A stretch of DNA of 64,000 nt, taken from NCBI RefSeq assembly GCF_019468565.1, contig NZ_CP080521.1:4712001-4776000 (forward strand), given 5' to 3'. This stretch comes from Pseudonocardia sp. DSM 110487 (GTDB lineage: Bacteria > Actinomycetota > Actinomycetes > Mycobacteriales > Pseudonocardiaceae). A model generated the notes under the pieces. The model was not told the origin of the DNA and did no database searches. It worked only from the letters and a program-made list of their open reading frames with translations. Shown here piece after piece: positions 34,135 through 41,912 of the stretch (positions within the stretch are counted from its first letter, which is position 1; the number at the start of each line of letters is the position of its first letter). Both the position numbers and the translations under genes were made by a program.

Positions 34135-36112
34135 CCTGGCTCCCTTCGATCCGAACGACTACCGCAAGCGGGTCCTCGCCGCCGTCGAGAAGCGCGGTGG
34201 GCCGGATGCGTCGGACCCGTTCGAGCTCTACGACCTGCCCCCGGCCGACGACCTGGACGACGCAGTCGTCGCCGAGCGGATCGGGCAGGTCTGGGCGGCG
34301 TGGCAGCGCCAGCGCGACCACCCGAAGTACCGGGTGCTCGTCGGGCTGCTCGTGCGGCAGCACGCCGAACGCAGCGCCGAGCTGCTCGACGCGGGCAGGC
34401 GCCGGGTGGCTGCGGCCCGCGTGCGCGCGCAGCGCGAGCAGCGCGACTCGGCGCGCTACGAGTTGCTCGACGCCGCGATCCGTCGCCTCGTGCAGCGGCA
34501 CCGCGGGATCCCCGCCGACAAGGTCGAGGGCCTGTACGAGGTGGGCGCACTCGCCGGGTTGAGCCGTGCCGAGGTCGATGTGCGGTTGCGGCGCCATCGG
34601 GTGCTGCAGGCGGGCAGGCCCGGGATCGGAGCGGAGCGGCGCCGCCAGGTGCGCGCCCTGCTGGACGAGTTCGGCAGGCTCACCGGCGATCCGGCCCCGC
34701 CCACCCTGCTCTCGCTGCTCGGGCTGGGCCCGGACGCCACCGCCGAGCAGGTGCGCACCATGGCGGGCGCGTGGCGATCGCGCGCCCGGGAGCTGCCGCC
34801 GGAGCGGCTGCGGGCGGTGGTGGACGAGCTGCTCGTGCACGTGTCCGAGCTGATCGAGCCCGGCCGCGAGGCCGTGGATGCCTACCTGGATGCGGTGGCG
34901 GCCGACGTCGCCGAGCACCTGCGCCCCCGCGTGCGCGCCGCGGTGCTGGTGGAGGATCGGCTCGTCGCCGAGGACCGGGAGCACCTCATGGAGGAGGCTC
35001 TCGAGCTCGGGCTGGACCGCCCGCGGGCAGCCGCCATGATCGCGGCACTGGCCGAGGAGCTGGGAGTGGGTGTCGACGGGCCCGCGCCCGTCCCGCCACG
35101 TGCCCAGGAATGGGAGGAACCGCTGAAGGGGGCCCGTGCGGCGCTGCGGGCGGGCCGGCCCGTGGAAGCGCAGCGGCTCGTCCGGGTGGCCGAGCAGCAC
35201 GCGCGGGACGGCGGGCGCACGCAGGTCCGGGCGGTGGCCGACGAGGTCGCCGCCGTCGTGGCGGCGGCCGAGACCCGCTGGCGGGCCGCCGCGGCTGCCC
35301 GCGATGCGCGGCGCTGGAACGAGGCCGTCAACCTGCTGGACGAGCTACGGCGCACCGCAGCCGACATTCCCGGACCGCGGGGCGAGGCCGTCGACGACCT
35401 GCTGCGGGAGGCGCGCGCCGCGCTGGAACGGGCCGACAGGGCTGTCGCCGCCGCGCTCGCCGGGCCGGTAGCCGAGCGGGCCCGAGCCCTGTCCGCCGTG
35501 CTCGCCGACTGCCCCGGCCACCCCGGCGCCACCTCCGCGCTGGCGCAGATCCCGGTGGCCGCCCCGGCGTGGGTGAGTGCCGCCCGGGACGCCCGCGGCG
35601 ATGTCCTCGTGCTGTGGGCGGCGTCCACCACACCCGAGGTCGTGTACCGGGTGAGCCGGCAGGGCCCCGACGGTCGCTGGCAGGTGCTCGGTCGGACCGA
35701 CACCACATCGCTGGACGACGGCGGTGCCCCGTTCGGGGTCGAGGTGCCGGTGTACGCGGTGGTCGCGATGCACGCCGGCCGCGCGTCGGCGGAGACGCGC
35801 TCGGACGCCGCGGCCGCGGTCACGCCCTGCGCAGCCCCGCCGGTCGCCGCTCCGGTCGCTGGTCCGGAGCCGCCGCGCGACGTCCGTGCGGTGCGGATGG
35901 CGGACGGCACGGTGCGTGTGAGCTGGACCGGATCGGGAGACGTCGAGTACCGGGTGCGCAGCGTCACCCCAGACGGGCGATGGCGGGTGGTCGGGCGCAC
36001 GCGGGCGCTGTCCATCGAGGACGGCGGCGCTGCGGCCGGTCCCGTGCCCGGGTACGCGGTGAGCGCGGCAGCGGACGGCGAGCGCTCGGCGGAGATCCAC
36101 TCGAACGAGTGA
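34127..36112 (+). CDS. Hsp70-associated helical protein with two Fn3-like domains
   Basis: A 661-residue protein whose GTG start overlaps the Hsp70 stop by 8 bp. The N-terminus (DPFELYDLPPADD, HPKYRVLVGLLVRQHAERSAELLD) resembles a J-domain-like or DnaJ-associated scaffold without a clear HPD motif. A long Ala/Arg/Glu-rich helical region (about 100-470) follows. At the end are two related beta domains, each with YRV(S/R)xxxPDGRWxVxGRT (about 510-560 and 600-650), like fibronectin type III. It may present clients to the overlapping Hsp70; that is inference. Confidence 0.65.
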   Translation: MTDLAPFDPNDYRKRVLAAVEKRGGPDASDPFELYDLPPADDLDDAVVAERIGQVWAAWQRQRDHPKYRVLVGLLVRQHAERSAELLDAGRRRVAAARVRAQREQRDSARYELLDAAIRRLVQRHRGIPADKVEGLYEVGALAGLSRAEVDVRLRRHRVLQAGRPGIGAERRRQVRALLDEFGRLTGDPAPPTLLSLLGLGPDATAEQVRTMAGAWRSRARELPPERLRAVVDELLVHVSELIEPGREAVDAYLDAVAADVAEHLRPRVRAAVLVEDRLVAEDREHLMEEALELGLDRPRAAAMIAALAEELGVGVDGPAPVPPRAQEWEEPLKGARAALRAGRPVEAQRLVRVAEQHARDGGRTQVRAVADEVAAVVAAAETRWRAAAAARDARRWNEAVNLLDELRRTAADIPGPRGEAVDDLLREARAALERADRAVAAALAGPVAERARALSAVLADCPGHPGATSALAQIPVAAPAWVSAARDARGDVLVLWAASTTPEVVYRVSRQGPDGRWQVLGRTDTTSLDDGGAPFGVEVPVYAVVAMHAGRASAETRSDAAAAVTPCAAPPVAAPVAGPEPPRDVRAVRMADGTVRVSWTGSGDVEYRVRSVTPDGRWRVVGRTRALSIEDGGAAAGPVPGYAVSAAADGERSAEIHSNE

Positions 36113-36251
36113 CCCGTGACCGGGTGAGACGTGATCTCCCTCCGGGTGGGCCGACAGATTCCGACGTTTCGGGCACACTGGACAAAGCAGCCCACATCGG
36201 GCGTGCCACCCGGGCCTGCCGGGGACCCGAGACGGAACCAGGAAAGAGGAC

Positions 36252-37388
36252 ATGAACCTTCGGATCTTCGGCTGGTCCTACGCGGTGACGGCGGCCTCGC
36301 TCGTCATCGCCCTCCTGTACGGCGGGTGGGAAGCTCTCATCCTCTGCGCGGTGCTGGGCATCCTCGAGGTGTCGCTGTCGTTCGACAACGCGGTGGTCAA
36401 CGCCACCGTGCTCGAGCGCATGAGCCAATTCTGGCAGAAGATCTTCCTCACGATCGGCATCCTGATCGCGGTCTTCGGCATGCGGCTGGTGTTCCCCCTG
36501 CTGATCGTGGGGATCACGGCGGATCTCAACCCGGTCGAGGCCGTCACGCTGGCGCTGGAGCGCAGGCCGGAGGACGACCCGACCAGCTACGCCTACCTGC
36601 TCAACGAGGCCTACCCGCAGATCGCGGCGTTCGGCGGCATGTTCCTGTTCATGCTGTTCCTGGACTGGGTGTTCACCGAGCGTGCGCACACGTGGCTGAC
36701 GTGGCTGGAGCGCCCGCTCGCCCGGATGGGGCAGCTCAACCGGCTCTCGGTCGTCATCGCGATCGTCTCGCTCGTGCTGCTTGCCACCTTCCTCGCCGAG
36801 GAGCCAAGCGTCGTGCTGATCGCCGGTGCGCTGGGGCTCATCACATACCTCGCCGTCAACGGGTTGGGCGACTTCTTCGAGCAGGCAGGCCAGAGGCAGC
36901 TCGAGGCCGTCGAGGAGGAGGCCGCCGAGACCCGGAACGGGTCCGGCCCGTCCCAGCTGGCCAAGGCGACCGGCAAGGCGGGCTTCTTCCTGTTCCTCTA
37001 CCTCGAGGTGCTCGACGCCGCGTTCTCCTTCGACGGCGTGATCGGCGCGTTCGCCATCACGACCGACCCGATCATCATCGCGCTGGGCCTCGGGCTCATC
37101 GGTGCCATGTTCGTGCGGTCGCTCACGGTGTTCCTCGTCCGCAAGGGCACGCTCGCCGACTACGTCTACCTCGAGCACGGTGCCCACTGGGCGATCGGCG
37201 CGCTGGCCGCGATCCTGCTGATCGGCATCGGATACCACGTCAACGAGGTCGTCACCGGCCTCGTCGGCGTCGCCTTCATCCTCTCCGCGCTCGCGAGCAG
37301 TATCGTGCGCAACCGCAGGCTGGCGGCGCAGGGGGTCGAGACGCACAAGACGGCCGACGAGCTGGCCGCGGACCACAGCAGCGTCTGA
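36252..37388 (+). CDS. DUF475 TerC-type integral membrane protein
   Basis: A 378-residue protein with about nine membrane helices. Two intramembrane acidic motifs typical of the TerC superfamily are present: EVSLSFDNAVVNA (about residues 37-49) and EVLDAAFSFDGVIGAF (about 252-267). TerC-type proteins are thought to move or sense metal ions (manganese or calcium) at the membrane and to organise Ter complexes. ATG 36252 has AAGAGGA upstream. It is followed by a TerD gene 41 bp downstream. I saw no yybP-ykoY riboswitch in the 139-bp leader. Confidence 0.93.
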   Translation: MNLRIFGWSYAVTAASLVIALLYGGWEALILCAVLGILEVSLSFDNAVVNATVLERMSQFWQKIFLTIGILIAVFGMRLVFPLLIVGITADLNPVEAVTLALERRPEDDPTSYAYLLNEAYPQIAAFGGMFLFMLFLDWVFTERAHTWLTWLERPLARMGQLNRLSVVIAIVSLVLLATFLAEEPSVVLIAGALGLITYLAVNGLGDFFEQAGQRQLEAVEEEAAETRNGSGPSQLAKATGKAGFFLFLYLEVLDAAFSFDGVIGAFAITTDPIIIALGLGLIGAMFVRSLTVFLVRKGTLADYVYLEHGAHWAIGALAAILLIGIGYHVNEVVTGLVGVAFILSALASSIVRNRRLAAQGVETHKTADELAADHSSV

Positions 37389-37429
37389 CCTCCGGTGTCC
37401 GATCAGTTCCACGTCTACGAGGGGGTTAC

Positions 37430-38008
37430 GTGAGCATCAACATGACCAAGGGCCAGAAGGTGTCGCTGGCCAAGCGCGGCGGCGGCGCCCTGACCCTGGT
37501 CCGCATGGGGCTCGGATGGGACGCGGTGAAGAAGCGCGGCCTGTTCGGCTCGAAGTCCCAGTCGATCGACCTCGACGCGTCCGCGTTGCTGTTCGACACC
37601 GGGGGCAACCTGGTCGACGCCGTGTGGTTCCGGCAGCTGCGCAGCCAGGACGGCGCCGTGCAGCACACCGGCGACAACCTCACCGGCGCCGGTGAGGGCG
37701 ACGACGAGTCGGTCGTCGTGGATCTCACGCGGCTGTCGCCGAGCACGGCGCAGATCGTGTTCACGGTCAACTCGTTCACCGGCCAGGACTTCTCCCAGAT
37801 CGAGAACGCCTTCTGCCGGCTGATCGACGAGACCACGAACGAGGAGCTGGCCCGCTACGAGCTCACGGGCTCGGGCCGGCACAACGCTCAGATCATGGCC
37901 AAGGTGAGCCGCGACGGCGCGGGCGCGTGGAGCATGACCGCGATCGGGGCCACCGCCAGCGGCCGCACGTTCCAGGACCTGCTGCCGGCCACGAGCGCCC
38001 ACCTCTAG
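37430..38008 (+). CDS. TerD-family calcium-binding stress protein (1)
   Basis: A 192-residue TerD domain protein. Conserved features are MTKGQKVSLAKRG near the start, MGLGWD, IDLDASALLFD, and HTGDNLTGAGEGDDESVVVDL, which supply the acidic Ca2+ ligands. TerD proteins are cytosolic and associate with TerC/TerB at the membrane. The GTG start lies 41 bp after the DUF475 gene, suggesting an operon. The TAG stop shares CTAG with the convergent GH13 gene. A short RGLFGSKS insert precedes IDLDAS, as in the TerD-like protein at 44572. Confidence 0.92.
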   Translation: MSINMTKGQKVSLAKRGGGALTLVRMGLGWDAVKKRGLFGSKSQSIDLDASALLFDTGGNLVDAVWFRQLRSQDGAVQHTGDNLTGAGEGDDESVVVDLTRLSPSTAQIVFTVNSFTGQDFSQIENAFCRLIDETTNEELARYELTGSGRHNAQIMAKVSRDGAGAWSMTAIGATASGRTFQDLLPATSAHL

Positions 38009-39369
38009 GAAGCGCCTCTAGACAGCATCTGGACAGCGCTGAGCACGCCCCAGCCGTGGGGCGGCAGGACGAGGCGGGCGGCTGCACCTCCGGCGTGGTG
38101 CAGCTGCCCACTCCCGGCGAGGAGCTCGGTCGCGCCTGGGGCCGGCAGGTCGGCGGCATCCTCGTCGAGGTTGAGGGCGAGCAGGAGCCGGTGTTCGCCC
38201 TCGGTCGACTCCAGCACCGCCCGGTGGTTCTGGAGCACGACCGGCGTGGTCGTGGCCCGGTGCAGCCACCCGTGCCGGCGGCGCAGCCCGATCAGCTGCT
38301 GGTGCAGCCGGTAGGTCGGCAGGCCCCACGCGGCGAGTCCGGGCGGGCCGTCGGCGGGGAAGGCGGGGCGGATCGCGTCGTCGCCGCCCTCCCGCTGCTC
38401 CTTCACGCCGCGGAACGCCTGCTCGTCGCCGTAGTAGATGGACGGTGCGCCGCCGACCGTGAGCAGGATCGCGAGGGCGTGCGGGAGGTGCCGCTCGTCG
38501 GGGAGCGCGGACGCGATGCGCGTGACGTCGTGGTTGCCGACGAAGGTCAGCGGGACGAACGACGCCAGGAAGTCGTTGTGCCGTTGTAGCGCCCAGGCCA
38601 GCTCGTGCAGGTTGCGGTCGGAGAGCGAGCTCCGGATCGCCTTCCACAGCTCGTACTGGGTGACCGCGTCGACACCGCTCCGCTCGACGACGCCCCCGTA
38701 GTCGCCGTGGATGACCTCGCCCACGATGTAGGCGTCCGGGTGCCGGGCGCGCACCCGCGGTAGCACGGCCGCCCAGAATGCCTCCGGCACGGCGTAGGCC
38801 GCGTCGAGGCGCCAGCCGTCGGCGCCGGCGTCCAGCCAGAAGCACATCGCATCGGCGACGTAGTCCACGACGGCCGGGTTGCCGTGGTCGAGCGCGACGA
38901 GGCCCCGATGGCCCTCGAAGGTGTCGTAGGCGGGCTCCGCGCCCGTCGCGGTGCCGTGCAGCCAGCTCAGCCGGAACCAGCCGGCCTCCGGTGCCGCAGG
39001 CCCCTGTTCGAGCACCCGGGCGAACGCCGGGAACGCCCGGCCGACGTGGTTGAAGACCCCGTCGAGCAGCACGCGCAGACCGCGGGCGTGGGCAGCGGCG
39101 ATGAGGCGCGCGAGGTCGTCGGCGTCGCCGAGCCGGGGGTCGACGCGGAAGTGGTCCACCGTGTCGTAGCCGTGCGTCTCGGCGGCGAACACGGGGCCGA
39201 GCGCGAGACCCGATGCGCCGAGTTCCACGGCGTAGTCGAGCCAATCGATGATGCGGTCGAGCCGGTGGCGGACCGATCCGTCGATCGCGGTGAGCGCGGG
39301 CTCTGCGTCCACGAACCCGAGCGGGAACACCTGCCACCAGATGGCGTGCCGGACCCAGTCGCGACTCAT
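38005..39369 (-). CDS. GH13-family alpha-glucosidase/amylase (copy 1)
   Basis: A 454-residue (beta/alpha)8 enzyme without a signal peptide, so cytoplasmic. Catalytic regions: VLLDGVFNHVGR (region I), DGWRLDAAYAVP with the nucleophile Asp (II), YIVGEVIHGDYG with the acid/base Glu (III), and FVGNHDVTRIA (IV). ATG 39369 (MSRDWVRHA) is the start; the upstream in-frame stretch is part of a hairpin. It probably acts on alpha-glucosides such as maltodextrin or trehalose. A paralogue at 58782-60095 shares long identical blocks. It lies inside the Ter gene set without an evident link. Confidence 0.92.
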   Translation of the reverse strand: MSRDWVRHAIWWQVFPLGFVDAEPALTAIDGSVRHRLDRIIDWLDYAVELGASGLALGPVFAAETHGYDTVDHFRVDPRLGDADDLARLIAAAHARGLRVLLDGVFNHVGRAFPAFARVLEQGPAAPEAGWFRLSWLHGTATGAEPAYDTFEGHRGLVALDHGNPAVVDYVADAMCFWLDAGADGWRLDAAYAVPEAFWAAVLPRVRARHPDAYIVGEVIHGDYGGVVERSGVDAVTQYELWKAIRSSLSDRNLHELAWALQRHNDFLASFVPLTFVGNHDVTRIASALPDERHLPHALAILLTVGGAPSIYYGDEQAFRGVKEQREGGDDAIRPAFPADGPPGLAAWGLPTYRLHQQLIGLRRRHGWLHRATTTPVVLQNHRAVLESTEGEHRLLLALNLDEDAADLPAPGATELLAGSGQLHHAGGAAARLVLPPHGWGVLSAVQMLSRGAS

Positions 39370-39388
39370 CGTCCCTCCCGTCGTGCGT

Positions 39389-39439
39389 GCAGCATGGCCA
39401 CCTTCACGCAACGGGGTTGCCTGAAGGTGGCCATGCTGC
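39389..39439 (-). terminator. Long hairpin between terB and the GH13 gene
   Basis: GCAGCATGGCCACCTTCA (39389-39406) pairs perfectly with 39422-39439, and GCAAC (39408-39412) with GTTGC (39416-39420) extends the stem inward. It sits after the terB stop and just before the GH13 start, so it probably terminates terB transcripts. Confidence 0.75.
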
Positions 39440-39455
39440 AACATGACGCGGGGAC

Positions 39456-39911
39456 CTACAGGTCGAACGCGCCCGTCGGGATGTTCACGGCGTGGCAGGC
39501 CTCGCGGACGGCCCGCTTCTCGTTCTCGTCGAAGGTGCCGTCGGCGCCACCGATGATGATTCCCACCTGGATGACCGCTCGCGCGGCGTCCTGCTTCGAC
39601 TTGAGCTTGCCGATCGTCGCGATGGACTCGAGCTTCCCGAATTCGAAGTCGCTCTCCAGCTTCGAGGCGTAGAACTCGAAGTGCTGCTGCAGTTCGGCGG
39701 CGTCGAACACCGACAGTGCCTCACTGCTGGCGATGAAGCCGGCCATCTTGCGCCGCTCCTCGGCGGAGATGGTGCCGTCCGCCGCGGCGATGAGGGCGCA
39801 CATCGCCATGCTCGCCTTCGCGAAATCCTTGTTCTGGAACTTCGCGACCTGCGTCTTGGTGTCGGCGGTCAATCCTTGCAGCCGGGACTTGAGCTGGTCC
39901 CACAGCGCCAT
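39456..39911 (-). CDS. terB: TerB-family tellurite-resistance protein
   Basis: A 151-residue all-helical TerB protein. Both internal half-repeats show acidic metal-binding loops, AADGTISAEERRKM and GADGTFDENEKRAV. KDFAKASMAMCALIAAADG and the C-terminal AVNIPTGAFDL are typical. TerB works with TerC and TerD in membrane-linked stress complexes. ATG 39911 has AGGAGA upstream. It lies 25 bp after the HAD gene on the same strand, at the end of the Ter biosynthetic operon. Confidence 0.93.
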   Translation of the reverse strand: MALWDQLKSRLQGLTADTKTQVAKFQNKDFAKASMAMCALIAAADGTISAEERRKMAGFIASSEALSVFDAAELQQHFEFYASKLESDFEFGKLESIATIGKLKSKQDAARAVIQVGIIIGGADGTFDENEKRAVREACHAVNIPTGAFDL

Positions 39912-39936
39912 GGGCTTCTCCTCGATCGTCGGTGGA

Positions 39937-40773
39937 TCACAGACTGCCAGAATCGGACATAGGGGTTTCGGTCGCCCACTTGTGCAGCCGGACGAGCAAC
40001 TCCTCGCCCGCCGCCACGCCCGTCGCCGTGGTGACCGCCAGGTGCGGCCGGGTGAAGCCGGCGGCGGCCAGCTCGCCGTGAGGCGGGCGGATCGCGGCGT
40101 CGGCGGCGTCCAGTAGGTCGGCGTCGAGCAGCGAGTCGCCGGCGGCGAGCAGCGGGCCGCCGCCGCAGCGGGCCACCACCTCGGCGGCGGCCGCCGACTT
40201 CGTCAGCGTGGCCGGCACGGCGTAGACCTTGCGGCCCTGCAGCGACACGGTCCATCCGCGCGTGGCGCACCACGCGGCGAGCTCGTCCACCCAGCCGTCG
40301 GGCAGCGCGGCGCGGTCCACCACCGCGTACGCGAAGAGCTCGCTCGCCTCCCGCAGCGAGAGCACGAACGGCCCGCCCCGTGCCCGCAGGTGGGCCTGCA
40401 CCTCGGCCAGCGGGGCGCACCCGGCGAGGCGATCACGCACGGCCGCGTCCCACTCGGGGTCGGAGACGCCGTCGACGAGCAGGTGCCCGCCGTTGCTCGC
40501 GATCGCATAGCGGGCGGGCGGCCCTGGCAGGTGGACGCGCGCGAGCTGCGCGGGTGTGCGGGTGGTGGTGGGCACGACCGTGGCCACGTCCTGCAGCTCC
40601 CGCAGCGTGGCGGCCGCCGCCTCGGTGAGGAACGACAGAGGGGCGCCCTTGTAGACCTCGACGCACAGCAGCCGGGGTGCCTCGTGGTCGGGCTCCCTCA
40701 GGTCGAGCGCCGCCGCCGAGTAGATGACGGTGCGATCGAGGTCGAGACAGGCAACCGGGCGAACGACCGTCAC
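39937..40773 (-). CDS. HAD-superfamily hydrolase of the Ter biosynthetic module
   Basis: A 278-residue protein with HAD motif I in CLDLDRTVIYS near residue 10, a central cap (WVDELAAWCATRGWTVSLQGRK), the motif III lysine region (TLTKSAAAAEV) and motif IV GDSLLDADLLDAAD. It resembles sugar- or nucleotide-phosphate phosphatases of the Cof/SPP kind. The GTG start at 40773 sits in the stop of the StiP-type gene (GTGA). In the Ter module it probably dephosphorylates the ribosylated intermediate; that is inference from context and published Ter comparative genomics. Confidence 0.85.
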   Translation of the reverse strand: MTVVRPVACLDLDRTVIYSAAALDLREPDHEAPRLLCVEVYKGAPLSFLTEAAAATLRELQDVATVVPTTTRTPAQLARVHLPGPPARYAIASNGGHLLVDGVSDPEWDAAVRDRLAGCAPLAEVQAHLRARGGPFVLSLREASELFAYAVVDRAALPDGWVDELAAWCATRGWTVSLQGRKVYAVPATLTKSAAAAEVVARCGGGPLLAAGDSLLDADLLDAADAAIRPPHGELAAAGFTRPHLAVTTATGVAAGEELLVRLHKWATETPMSDSGSL

Positions 40774-41912
40774 GAGCGCACCGCCGCCAGCCCGTCGGCG
40801 CCGGTGGCGCCGCGCGTGAACCGCGGATGGACCAGCCCCACGCAGGTGTACGGCAGGTCGGCCACCTCCTCGACCGGGACACCCCGGCGCTTCGCGAGCA
40901 ACAGGACGTGCGCGAGGTCGGCCACCGGGGCGCCGGCGCGCACCAGCACCCGCCACGGCACGCGGCGCAGCAGCACCCGAGTGGTCTCGCCGACCCCAGG
41001 CTTGACGAGGTTGGCGTCGCCGATGCCGTAGTCGTCGACGATCCGGTCCACGGCGGCGCGACCGGCGAAGTCGGCGACGCGGTCGGTCGGCGGTGCGGTG
41101 CCGGGGACGCCGGTGAACTCCGCCGTGACGGCGTCGAGGAAGTCGTTCGAGACGTCCACGGGTGCGAGCTCGCGGTAGAACTTCGCGCCGTGGTATTCCT
41201 CGGGCCGCAGCAGCCGGGGGTTGAGCACGGTGCGCGACACGAGGCCGGACACCGTGGAGTTGAGGCACGCGGACGCGATCAGCCAGTCGTCGCGGGTGCC
41301 GAACGTGGTGGCGCAGCGGCCGGGGTCGGCGAGCACGGCGAGGTCGGGGTCGAACCGCACGCCGGTGTCGCGCTCGTGGTCGGCGATGGCGGCGGCGAGC
41401 TCGCGGGAGATCGCGCCCTTGCCGGTCCATCCGTCGACGAACACGACGCGGGCCGGGTCGTGGTAGGTGGCGAGGTGACGCAGCGCCAGCCGGTCGATGC
41501 CGCGGCCGCGCACGATCGACACGGCGTAGTGCGGCAGGTCGAGCCCGTGCGCGTACCGCGCCCAGCGCCTCAGCAGGACGCCGACCGGGGTGCCGGCCCT
41601 TGCGAGCGACACGAGCACGACATCGCTCCCGCGCTCGGCGAGCACCAGCTCGGCCACGGTGGCGACGGCCCGCGCGAGCCGCGGTGCCCCCGCCGTGAGT
41701 GCGGAGCGGTAGAGCTGCAGGTACTCCGCGTCCGGCTGGTACTCGTGCGGCAGCGACTCGGCGTAGTGCGCCCCGCCGTTCTGGACGGCCTCCTCGCGCT
41801 CCTCGGTCGGCGCTTCCAGCGCGAGGTGGGAGATGTCGGTGAGCAGCCACGCGACCTCGTCGGGTGCGTAGCTGCCGAAGGTGGGCCCGCGCAGCGGGTC
41901 GGGGGTGTTCAG
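40770..41912 (-). CDS. StiP-family (PELOTA-type) Ter-module protein
   Basis: A 380-residue protein of the family annotated as cysteine protease StiP. Recognisable blocks are TFGSYAPDEVAWLLTDIS, EEREEAVQNGGAHYAESLP, VLVSLARAGTPVGVLLRRWA, YAVSIVRGRGID, VFVDGWTGKGAISREL and GVGETTRVLLRR. It always accompanies the phosphoribosyltransferase and HAD genes in Ter clusters. The reading frame must include TFGSY, yet no ATG, GTG or TTG precedes it. A CTG at 41912 overlaps the upstream TGA (CTGA), so I take that as a rare start. It is coupled at both ends. Confidence 0.85.
   Translation of the reverse strand: MNTPDPLRGPTFGSYAPDEVAWLLTDISHLALEAPTEEREEAVQNGGAHYAESLPHEYQPDAEYLQLYRSALTAGAPRLARAVATVAELVLAERGSDVVLVSLARAGTPVGVLLRRWARYAHGLDLPHYAVSIVRGRGIDRLALRHLATYHDPARVVFVDGWTGKGAISRELAAAIADHERDTGVRFDPDLAVLADPGRCATTFGTRDDWLIASACLNSTVSGLVSRTVLNPRLLRPEEYHGAKFYRELAPVDVSNDFLDAVTAEFTGVPGTAPPTDRVADFAGRAAVDRIVDDYGIGDANLVKPGVGETTRVLLRRVPWRVLVRAGAPVADLAHVLLLAKRRGVPVEEVADLPYTCVGLVHPRFTRGATGADGLAAVRS

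Noticed and set aside
36113..36251. yybP-ykoY manganese riboswitch before the DUF475 TerC-type gene
   Set aside because: The conserved loop sequences of that riboswitch were not found in the leader.
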